Assembly (NCBI GenBank): GCA_027625915.1
Contig: JANTQA010000076.1
Span: forward strand, 1,736,001-1,800,000
Direction of reading: 5' to 3'
Length of the DNA: 64,000 bases
DNA from: Anaeramoeba flamelloides
Lineage: Eukaryota > Metamonada > Anaeramoebidae
Part shown: piece by piece, positions 24,987-35,500 of the stretch
Position numbering within the stretch: the first letter of the stretch is position 1
Layout of the letters: each line of letters begins with the position of its first letter
The notes under the pieces: model-generated
Databases searched by the model: none
Told to the model about the DNA's origin: nothing
The model's input: the letters and a program-made list of their open reading frames with translations, nothing else
Position numbers and translations under genes: made by a program

Positions 24987-25864
24987 ATATATTTAGATAA
25001 TAAATATAAAAATTCCTATTTTAATTATTGTTATTATTTTCCCATTTACTTTTTGTCAATTTCTTTTTTGGTATTTTTTTTTATTAAAATCTCGAGATGA
25101 AGAAAAATAAGAGAACTTGAAAGCTTACCTTAAAAAAAAAAATTCATAATTTCACTCATCTTGAAAATTTTCTTGTAAGATAATCAAAAAAATGTTTGTT
25201 ATTGCGAGAGTAATTTTTATGAGTTTTCTTCTTGAATTTTCGAGGTTGAAATCCATTTTGAGATTAGAAAATTTATTTTTGAAGATCAGAAAAAATACTT
25301 GTTTTTGGCTTGGTTTTTAAAAAAATTTTTTTCAATACAAGCCTTCTTTTTCAAATAATCATCTTTTTAAAAATCTTTCAGAATCAAAATTTGATTCAAA
25401 GAAAAAACTATTTTAGCCTCAGAAAGGCTTTATTTTAGGAAATTAAATTAAGTTTCATTATTGGGCTTTGAGATAAAATTTTAATTATGATAATTTGATT
25501 TTTACAGTATTTGTTTTTTTAGTGAATGGTCATCTAAGGCTCACTGTTTTGAAATCAAAATTTCAAGATCAAAATATTGATTTCGAAAATATTTCTTATG
25601 GTTGGTATATTCTTGTGGTATCGATACAAAATTAAAGAATGAAATCTGTTTTGTTAAAATAAAAGTTTGTGTATTTTAAATTAAATTTTATTTTGTTTTC
25701 TATACTAAGGAAATGGGAGTAGTCTTAGTGGATACAAATTCCAAAAAAGCAATTTTTAATGTTTAATTAAAGAAACTTATTCAAAAAAAAAAAAGAAAAA
25801 ATAATAAAAAAGCAAAAAGCAATTTTTTAAAAAGAAAAAAAAAAAACAAATTTTGTTTTGTTTT

Positions 25865-26631
25865 TTAATTTACTTTCCAACCATCAAGTGGATTATTTAT
25901 TTCTTCTTTCCTTGTCTGATTTTGATGAGTCTTTCTTTGGTTTTTTTGAATTTTGTCTCTTCTTTCTTTTGCAAGATCTCGTTCACGTAATTCTTGTGGG
26001 ATCACTCTGGTTTCGATTGTTCTTTCTGGATATCGAACCTTCATATAGGTTTTAACTTGTTTGGCTTGTTTTTGCAATTCTCTTTTCGAGTCTTGTTTGT
26101 TTGGATTTTCTTTGGAATATGAAAAAATAGAAAAATTAATAAAAAAAAAAAAAAAAAATAAAAAAAAAAATAGAAATAAGTAAAAGAAAAAAAAAAAAAA
26201 AAAAAAATTGAAAAAAAAAAAAAAAAAAAAAATTATTACTTCTTCTTCTTGGAAATAAGATCAATTTTTCTTTGTATTCTCTGAGTCTTTCAACATTTTC
26301 TTTCAAGGTTTGTGCAGATCTGTTTTTTCTTCTTTTTGTCAACAGCAATACCAATTCCCATTGCTTGGTGTCTTGAAATGCCTGCCATTTTCAATTCTCT
26401 GTGAGTGAAACCTCTTCCTGATTTGATTCTCATGTTGTATCTTTGAGTTTGGCAATGAACAATTGGTCTGAGAGAGCCAGATGCTGGTCTTGGTGCTACC
26501 TTGATTGCCTTTTTGATTCTGTTTTGTTTTCTTCTTGTCTTTCGTGCTGGTTGGTCAAACCATGTCTTTACTCTTGTTTTCCAGTCTTTGTGGAAATGGA
26601 CATTTGGTAAGGTTAATTTGTAGTTTGGCAT
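25865..26631 (-). CDS. RPL13: 60S ribosomal protein eL13 (RPL13)
   Basis: A structural protein of the large cytosolic ribosomal subunit. Exon 1 (26631-26240) encodes HFHKDWKTRVKTWFDQPARK, APRPASGSLRPIVHCQT and RAGRGF-like KSGRGFTHRELKMAGI, then ENVERLREYKEKLILFPRR. Exon 2 (26109-25865) completes the basic tail. With the splice and one base skipped, the product is 211 residues, exactly the human length. The reading frame changes once, in the A-run of GACAAAAAG near 26338: the upstream frame reads AVDKK and the downstream frame RRKNRSAQ, where the family has SVDPRRRNKS. Possible reasons are an assembly error in the homopolymer, a dead second copy, or a +1 ribosomal shift. Conservation on both sides makes an error, or very recent damage, the likeliest. 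Confidence 0.9.
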
Positions 26632-27024
26632 TACCTTTTGAAATAAAAATTTAGAATTGATTTAAAAAAAATGAAAACTTGATTATTAAAAAATAACAAA
26701 AATTAATTCCTTTCCAAACAAATGTTTGTGAATTTGGAATTGCTTTTTCAATTTTTGGTTCTTTGAATAAACTAATTTTCCTTTTTTGGGTCGAAAGAAG
26801 ACAAATCTTAATAATTCAGAAATAATCCTTAAAAAAAGATCAAAGAGATTTTGATAATCTTTCAATTTCCTTGAGAAAAGAAATCGTCAATAAATGGTGG
26901 GTCTTTGGTATGAATAAGAGATAATTTATATTTGGTTATTTTTCTTTTATATCTATTTTCTGAAGAGAAAAGTAAGTCATTCTTTTATGTTTCTAATATA
27001 TTTTAAGAATTTGTTTGATATCAG

Positions 27025-29098
27025 ATTTCAATGAGGAAATGATACCAAAGTTCAAAAAATATTCATTTATTAATTCACATGAAGTTTTTTGTCTTCCTCA
27101 TATTCCAACAAATAAAGAAATTGTTGAGAAAATTGAAAGTAATTTTTTTTTTTTGAGTTAAAAGTGTTTGTTATTAATTTGAAAAGAGTTTTTATTTTTA
27201 CAAGAATATATTACTCAAAAAAGAGTAAATGTGTTAATATAAAAACTTATTAACAATATGAACATATGAAATCACTTTGATTTTATACTGGGCTGTCTTA
27301 GTTTTAAAAATATAATTAGAATTTTCTTTTTTCAAAGAGAGATATTGTTATTATTTACAAAATATTAGTAAAGAGTACAATTATCAAAAAGAAGATCAAT
27401 ATAAGTTTTCCATAACATTGTAGTATTAATTATATTTTCTCCATATTTTGGTTATTAAAACTTTTTTTTTAACTATAATAAAAATTTCAAAAAATAAATA
27501 TATAAATTCAATAAAATAATTAAATATTACATATTTCTTTATTTGAACCAGAATAAATTTGTATTAACACAATCATCAGAAATAGATAACAATTATTTTA
27601 TACAATCTATAAAAGGAATTTACTTTTGGGTAATTGATGCAAGGATCTTTGCATTTAAAAAGGGGGAGATTTTCAACTAATTTTCATTTTCTTAATTCTA
27701 ATGTATCACTTTGAATTAGGTTTATTGTTATATTATATTTCATTCAAAGTTTGTACCTGAAATGTGAAGTTACTATATCTGATACTTTCTTTAAAAGGAT
27801 TTAAATGGAATTGCTAAAAAGAAATTTATTATATTTGTGGTAGGTAAAGGTACAATAAAAATATTGAATTCCGTTAAAATATTTGTAAAGTCTCTATTTA
27901 TTTAATTGTACACAGACCTTAATCCATGGGATAATTCATAACCAATCAATTTTTTTACTTTGAAAAAATAATTTTTTTTTAGGGGGGATAAAAAACAAAA
28001 AAGTCACCACAAGATTAATAGATAAGTTTCCTATAATCTAATATTGAAGAAAAAAACTAAAATCATGTTTTGGTGTGGGTTTTCACAAAAAAAAAAAATT
28101 AAAAAAAATATACTAAATTAGTTTAAAAAGATTTAAAATTATTTTTAATAAGAGATTTAATATTAAAAATATTTTTTTTTCTTTAAAAAGAAAATATTAT
28201 ATTCACATAATATTTACAATTTCTTGTTTACGTGGATCTAGCATAAATAATCGATCAAAGCTCGTGTAGTGGTATAACAATATAGAAACACACACCTGAT
28301 AAAAAAAAAACATATTTATTTTGTTATATGAATTATTTTCAAATATATTCAATATTTTTTCCTTATTTAAATTATAAAAGAATATACAAGCAATAAGTAA
28401 TTCAAATGATCAATAAATGAATTTAATTCTTTTTTTGTTTTAATAACTCGATAAATGTTGGATCATATAAAAATTTTTTTGAAAGGGAAAAAGAGGGGAG
28501 AGTAGATAAAACATAAACTATTTTAAATAAAATAAACGTAATACCACTTACTCATTCATTTTATAGTCTATTAGGTAAAATACTAGTGGAAATTTTTGTA
28601 TTTTACCTTGAACTAAATATTACTTTTTTTCTTTTACCTTAAGTTTGTTTATTTTTTGGGTTTCTTTTTTCTTATTTCCTACTCTCAATTTTCCCCATTA
28701 TTGATTATAAAATATCCTTTCAAATCAATTCTACTTGAAACTAGTGTCTATTTCTACACTCTAAATACCTCCAAACCAACTTCATATTCATTTCTTTGCG
28801 TTTTGTATGAATATAAACTAAATTTCATAATAAATATATCATGTTACATTTGATTTTTGAATTGCATTTGTATTGTTATGAACTTTTCCCCTCACAATGA
28901 AAAGTTTTAAAATAAAATATTTTTTCTCTTTTTTATTTTTTCCACAGTGTTTTGTTAAAATAGAAAATGAAAATGAAAAATGGGAAAGAAGTATCAGATG
29001 AATTTATGAAAAAATTGGTTTCAAATATGAAAAAGAGATTATATTTAGTTGTTTAAATGGAAGGGGAATCGATAAATGGGTTTTTTTACCTTTTTAAA
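27025..29098 (+). pseudogene. Possible acetyltransferase-like gene or remnant in pieces
   Basis: Several coding-looking pieces lie on the plus strand. 27025-27138 has splice-like edges and encodes MIPKFKKYSFINSHEVFCLP. 27552-27629 reads KFVLTQSSEIDNNYFIQSIK. 28947-29098 reads ENEKWERSIR, an in-frame TGA, then IYEKIGFKYEKEIIF and DKWVFLPF-stop. The last piece resembles the C-terminal N..S...YEK.GF signature of GNAT acetyltransferases. The pieces do not join in phase, and the TGA breaks the best one. It may be a decaying gene, or several exons may have been missed. The GNAT assignment is weak. Confidence 0.3.
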
Positions 29099-29609
29099 AT
29101 TTCTATTTTTTATCTAATATTTTTTCAAAATAAATATCCCAATTTTTTTTAATTGTTTTTTTTACGTTTTTTTATTTTATTTTTAGACAAAAAAAAATAT
29201 CTCTTGAGTAGAGAACTGAATATCCCTTAGAGGACCATATCGACCCACTCCGATTTTCGAATTTTTATCCTAATATTTTTGTAATATGAGAGTGTGACAC
29301 ATGTACATATATCCCAGCAGGGCAGGCATATGTAAATTTTTCTATCTTTTTCAAAAAACAGTAGATCGCGAAATTTCTATTTTTTTCAAAATTTTTTTTT
29401 TACTTTATTGGTCCAATGAAATGAATTTTCGAAATTTTTTTTTCAAAAATTTGAAAATTTTTTCATTTGTAATGTTTTTTGATATAATTTTTCTACGATT
29501 AAACCCCATATTGAAGCTCAATTCAAATTCAAAAATTTCACAATTTTCAAAATTATTGTTAGAAAAATACATTTTAATTTGAAATAATAATAAATAAATA
29601 GTTTAATCA

Positions 29610-30062
29610 TAAAGGGGTGGATAATAACAAAATAAGAATCATTTATGTTATCAAAAGAGATTGGGGGTTTAGGGTACGCGCTTCGCGCGCCCGCCCTAAA
29701 ACCACAAATTCTTTTGATAACATTAATGATTAAATTTTCGTCTTGGTCCACCCCAAATTTTTTCCCGCCCATGACGAAATTTTAATCATTAATGTTATCA
29801 AAAAAATTGGGTGGTTTTAGGGCGGGTACGCGAAAAAAATCGAAATACAATTTAAATTTGGAAAAATAATTTGTAAATACAAAAATTGTAAAAAATTTAT
29901 ATGTTTTTTAATCTTTTAATTCACATAAAATGTAAACACATAATAATTCTTATTTCAAATCCAAAATAGATTTTCCACAAAATATCCGCGCGCCCACCCA
30001 AAGCCACCTAATTCTTTTGATAACATTAATAATAATAATTTATTCTATCTCCACCCCCTTTT
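29610..30062. mobile_element. GC-rich fold-back cluster inside the larger element
   Basis: The ends AAAGGGGTGGATAATA and, inverted, AAAAGGGGGTGGAGATA match. TTTTGATAACATTAAT occurs in both orientations four times. Two stems meet at TACGCGCTTCGCGCG (about 29677-29692) and GGGCGGGTACGCG (about 29821-29833), with a third CG-rich arm near 29987. It looks like one fold-back inserted in or duplicated within another. Confidence 0.55.
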
Positions 30063-30106
30063 GATATGAATGAATTGTTTAAAGGTTAATTAAAGTGTAA
30101 ATTTTA

Positions 30107-30502
30107 CAGTCAGTTTCGTTTTTAAGGCACAAACTTTCTACCAAATTTAAGGCACAAAAAAATCTCAAATTAAGGCACATGATTTCAAATTCTAGTAAAA
30201 TTATACAGTCAGTTTCACTTTTAAGGCACAAACTTTCAACGAAATTTAAGGCACAATAAAAATCTCAAATTAAGGCACAAAATTTGGAATTTTAATTTTT
30301 ACAATTTATTTTACTAGAATCTGAATTTTGTGCTTTAATTTGAGATTTTTTTTGTGCCTTAAATTTCGTTGAAAGTTTGTGCCTTAAAAGTGAAACTGAC
30401 TGTAGGTGAAAATTAAAATTCCAAATTTTGTGCCTTAATTTGAGATTTTTATTGTGCCTTAAATTTCGTTGAAAGTTTGTACCTTAAATGTGAAACTGAC
30501 TG
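30107..30502. mobile_element. Palindromic TA-target MITE (outer copy, interrupted)
   Basis: The outer element opens CAGTCAGTTTCGTTTTTAAG and closes with its inverse ending GACTG, flanked by TA on both sides. It is split by a second copy at 30206-30402. The uninterrupted sister at 63700-63898 shows the empty site. Confidence 0.85.
30206..30402. mobile_element. Palindromic TA-target MITE (inner copy)
   Basis: A 197-bp near-perfect inverted repeat from CAGTCAGTTTCACTTTTAAG to CTTAAAAGTGAAACTGACTG, with TA at each side, inserted in the loop of the outer copy. The palindrome contains three spaced words per arm around AAGGCACA. Confidence 0.88.
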
Positions 30503-30876
30503 TAGTAATTGTTAAATTTTTTATAATTTTAGATTTTTTCTATATTTTTTTAGAAATTTGAACCATCCTAAGTGATATAAAAGAGGTATCATCCATTAAA
30601 TATCACTTGATGCAAATATCACTATAAAATTGAAAAATCAAATTTTTTCAAAAATAAAATCAAAATTTTATAATTATTCATCAAAATAAACTCAAAAATA
30701 ATTATAAAAAAATTAAAAATTTCGCGATCTACTGTTTTTTTGAAAAAGATAGAAAAATTCACATATTCCTGCCCCGCTGGGATATATTTACGTTTGTCAC
30801 ACTCTCATAGTACCAAAATATTAGGATAAAAATCCGAAAATCTGAGTGGGTCGATTGCGGAACTCTAAGGGATATT

Positions 30877-32381
30877 AAAATAGAAAGTTTTATATTATAA
30901 TAGATAACTCCAATTAATAAAAATATTTTTCTTTAAAATTTGATTTTTAATGGGCCAATAAATTTGAAATAGAATTCATCTTGTTTACATAAATTAACAA
31001 AAAACCAAAAAACTCAAATTATTCGAACAATGACAAAAAATGATTTAAGGGTCGAGTTATTACGGTGAAATTTTTTATTCTGAAATGTAAAAAAACTTTT
31101 TAGTAATTTTATTGAGGACTTAACACCAATCAAAAAGTAACCAACCGATGATGTACGATCGATCTCCAAAAATCAACAACCAAAAACTCAGATATTGTTA
31201 GAAAAAAAACACCAAAGAGAGACGCTCAATTTCCAATTAGAATGGTTGTGAATTACAATTTTGAAAACAACTATGTCAGCTTTGAAGTGTCGCTTTTTTG
31301 CGCTATTTGAGATCTCGATGATTTTTTTTATCGTATTTTTCATTTTTCAAATAAGTTATTTTTATCGTAAGAATAGTACATAATCCTTACTTGGTCAAAT
31401 TTAGAGGGTAACAAAATAACCACAAATCAGACTAAATCGAATAAAATTGATTGCTAAATACAAGAAAGCAATTTGTTATAAATTAAAGAAATTTAACCGT
31501 TTGAAAAAGAAAATGAGAAAGGATGAATTTTTTTTTTTAAAATTTGATTTTTTGAAATTGAGAACTCTTTTTCTTCGTTGAATTTTTTGTCAAAGAGATA
31601 CAATGGAATTTTTTTTTTGTTATTTGAATTTTGTCAACCAAAAGAAGGGCTATTTCATATATACCCTTTTTGGTCTGAGGTCACACCTTGAGTATGGTGC
31701 ATTTTCACGGTAAATGACTAGACCCTTAAGGGTATATTTTCGATTATTATACCCTGGAAAGTGTTTTAAACTCGAAAAAATAATCATTTAAATTGAGAAA
31801 TTTTTCATATTTATTATTAATCATAAAAAATGAGAAAAATGATTCAAAATAAAATTGAAACAAATTATATAACATTCAATTCAAAAACTCTCAAAATGTT
31901 TTATTTTCAATTTTTTTTTTTTTTGTTAATTTTTTTTACTCGCTTTGAATATAGTATTTTATATATAAAAATCCAAAGTAACTTTGAAGAATTAGTTGAT
32001 TTTCAATATTTTCTGAGAAATGAAATGTAAAAATTGGGTTATTAGATGTACTAATGGAAATTGAAATAAAAAAATTTTTTAGATTATTTTCAATTTCTCA
32101 ATATTGAACATAAAATGGCTTTAAATTTTTGAAAAAAAATAAAAATAAAATATCACAACAAAAAAAAATTATTTATAATTGTTTTTTATTAATTTTTTTT
32201 TCTTACGTCGAATGCTTCCATGGATGAATTAAAATTTTGTAAACCCAAAGATTATTATTGAAAAATAAAACAAAAAAAAAGTTGATGATGATGTCGAGGA
32301 ATTAATGAAAAAAATAATAAAATAAATTTTAATTTTTAACAATTTCAAAAACAAAGACTAATAATAAATAAATGTATAAAT
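30877..32381. other. Intergenic region before the TMED 3' end
   Basis: No gene is supported. The notable item is a hairpin-rich patch at 31655-31735 (separate entry). Confidence 0.45.
31655..31735. other. Nested hairpin, possible structured RNA or small fold-back
   Basis: ATATACCCTTTTTGGTCT (about 31659) pairs with AGACCCTTAAGGGTATAT (about 31719-31736) across a loop that itself holds an ACACC/GGTGC stem. It is less AT-rich than its surroundings. It fits no snRNA, SRP or RNase P motif that I know. Confidence 0.3.
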
Positions 32382-32500
32382 TTAGAGAATTTTTTTCTTT
32401 TTAAAGTAATCTTTTAGATAAAAAGCTTGGAATACCCCAGTACCAACTAATACAATTATAGAAAGAATCGAAAACCATAACACGCGTGCATTTGTTGATT
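32382..32500 (-). CDS. TMED gene exon 3 (membrane span and sorting tail)
   Basis: It opens after TTTAATAG and completes the split Glu codon of exon 2, giving [14 protein letters not shown]. It encodes the single transmembrane helix and the YFKKKKIL tail, then TAA. There is no start codon; it only makes sense as a terminal exon. Confidence 0.85.
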
Positions 32501-35500
32501 CTATTAAAGGTTAAAAAAAAACAAAAAAAAAAGAAAGAAAAAAATGATAAAAATAGGAAAATTAAGAATAATTGAAAATATATATATACATTTAAGATTT
32601 TTAGTAAAAATAATTTTTTGCTAAAAATTATCATTTTTTTAAGATTATTATCATTTTTTTTAAAAATTAGCATCTAAACAAGGTTTTTACAAAATCAATT
32701 ATTTGGATATTCTTTCGAAATATATTATATTTATATTTAGCACCTTAAGATTGCTTAAAAATTTTTAAAATATAATTTCAAATAAACTGAAATTTAAAAT
32801 TTTCCACGCAGTTAAAACGGTACAAAGGAATCATAATAATACAATTTCTTTTCAAATTGGAATAAATTTTGATTTTTGTAAAATATTTAAATCATTTTTT
32901 TATCTTTTAGTTTTTTGTTTGCATTTCATTTTTTGAATTTGCCCATACCTATTTCGTTCGATCAATAATTTTTTCGAACAGTTGATATTAGGTTAAAGTT
33001 GAGTTGTTTCAAATAGAAGAACTCAAATAAAATTAGTTGATTTATCAAACCATTTGATCAATCAAGATTTACAGCCGTTTCAAACCTGGTGCGCACGATT
33101 TAACTTAACTTAAAACTTAAATTTTCATTAAACTTTCTTTAAACTCCTTTCAATTGAAAAGGGCGATTGTTATTTTGGACTCAAATCTTCTTGTGTTGTC
33201 CTTAATATCCAAGATCACTTACAAAATGGAATTTTTTTAAAAATAATTTCAAAAAAGTTTAAAAGAAAAAGTGAAAGTTGTTTACGAAGCTTTTCATTCA
33301 GGTATTCTTGAGTTTTGGTGTTAAAACCTTGATTTAGTTTTAACAGATCTTGAAGTTCAATGAAAGTTGAATGAAAATTGAAATTTTAAGTTAAGTTAAA
33401 TCGTGCGCACCAGGTTTGAAATTGCTGTATTAATTAGAATTTCAACAAATTTATCAATATATTTTTTTGTTATGCTCTCTCCAAAAATTTTTAACATACC
33501 CGTTATTTATTATTATTGATAATTTTTTATTTTTTGTTTTGTGTGTATGTTGTAATTTATAAATAATTGTTAACATTTCAATTAGTGAATGGTTCTAATT
33601 TGGTATTCCTTCTGGAATCTATTAAATAAGATTTTTTTTTCGAAAGATTGAATTTTGGTGTGTTAAAATTTTTTAATTGGAGTTTCGTTCATAAAACTTT
33701 TAATTGTAGAGTTATTTGTCTATAATTCTTCCTGATTTTTTTTAAAATCTAAACGAAAATTTTCTCGTTTCTAAATTTGAAAATTAGTAATAGTTTCATT
33801 AAAGAAATAATGTTTCATTAAAGAAAACAAAATCGGGTTTTTACTCAATTCACTGTAAAATAAAATATTTTCAAATTCGTTGATTTATATAATTGTAATC
33901 ATTAAAAATGGTTTTTTAGAAAAGAAAAAAAAAAGTAATTTTGAATCTTTCGGATAAAACTCTAATATTTTTCTAAAATATTTTAAAGAAGAATTTTGGT
34001 TCAATTTATTTTTTGAGAGTTTTTCTTTGATAGTTGAGGTTAATATATCAACATTTTAAGAGTAAACCTAAGAATCCGAAATCAATTTTCCTATTTCCAA
34101 CTTCTTAAACCGTAATCTATTATATTTATACTGAATTGAAATTGTTTTTCATTTTTTCGATTTCCATTTTTATTTCATTTTCTTTTTTCTTCTCTATAAT
34201 AAAATTGGTGTAATTTAATTCTTAAAAGATTTCATCAAAAACAAGTTATCTCCATTTTACAAAAAAAGTGAACCTATAATATCCGAACGGACTTTTCACT
34301 TATCCAATTATTTTCTTTTTTTTTTTTTTTTTGGTAGAATTCCCCGTTTTAATTTCAACAAAAAATCTTCAAATTCATCGATTGTTTTTGATCATTTGAA
34401 AATCCAACTTTAAATCGATAAAATTGAAAAATTTAAAACTTTTTTTTGGAATATTAATCCAATTGTAAAAAAAATTTGAAAGATCAAAGAATATTATTTT
34501 TAGTGTTATCTGTCAAAATAAAAAATATTTCAAAAAAAAAGTTTTTTAAAGAAAAATGAAAAATAAGTAACTTAAATCCTATTTTTTAAGTTCTGAATTT
34601 TACGAATTTCTTTTTAAAATCTATTTTATATTTAGGAATAAATTAATATTTTTTTTTGTTTTTTTATTTTTGCCAAAAGTTTCCTAATGTATATCAATAT
34701 TTTTACAAAACAAAAAATGTTTTATTGTAAGAAAAAAAAATAGTAATTTTTTTATTATTGATTTATTTAAGATGAATTGGGATAATTCCTCTTGTTTGTA
34801 GCAAGTTTTTTTATTTCTTCGATTAAAAAAAAAAAAAATGTTGTTGAAGATTAATAAGAAAAATATTATATACATAAACTCTGTTTCAGTCAAAGGGGCC
34901 CAACGTTTTTTTCAAATATCAATTATTTTATATAATTGACCTTTGAAGAACAAATAAGAAATAAACAGAATAATACACCTCAAAGAAATGTTGATACATG
35001 TCTGAAAGAATATTAATAAATCAATAGCTTTTCTTAAAAATTGAAAAACTCAAATTCTTAGGGCCCTATTGAGAAAAACAACGATGTTTGTTTTGAACTT
35101 CTACTGGTATTTGAATAACAAATATCAAACATTTTTCACTTCATTTTCCATACTTTTCTTTTAGAAATTAAGCCCTCAAACAAAGTTTGTTGGTATTTGT
35201 GGTCTCTATTTGAAAAAGGAAATGAAAATGAAGTGAAAAAATTTTTCACATTTATTAAACAAATATCAAGATCAAAGATCAAATTGAATTCCAATAGAAA
35301 TCAATATGATTTCTCAACAATCTTTACATGGTTTCAATGACATTAGAATAACAAGTTTTGACCAAGTGACTATTGATCTTGCAATAAAAAATTTTTGCAA
35401 ATGAATGACGTTTTTAAAAAAAAATCGAAAAAAAAAAACAAAAATGTGTAGAAATGTGAAAAAATGATTTCAATTTTAAAAATTTCCAAAATAAAATTTT

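Larger units (their letters stand above)
21700..25864. other. Convergent intergenic region between NQO and eL13
   Basis: About 4.2 kb between two 3' ends. Apart from the two Tc1-like repeats annotated at 22401 and 24431, I see only AT-rich DNA and homopolymer runs. Confidence 0.5.
29219..30876. mobile_element. 1.66 kb inverted-repeat element with about 165-bp ends
   Basis: The left arm (29219-29385, from AATATCCCTTAGAG to CAGTAGATCGCGAAATTT) recurs inverted at 30715-30876 with scattered mismatches. The interior encodes no transposase, but it has received a GC-rich fold-back (29610-30062) and a nested MITE pair (30107-30502). A non-autonomous DNA transposon of unknown superfamily. Confidence 0.7.
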
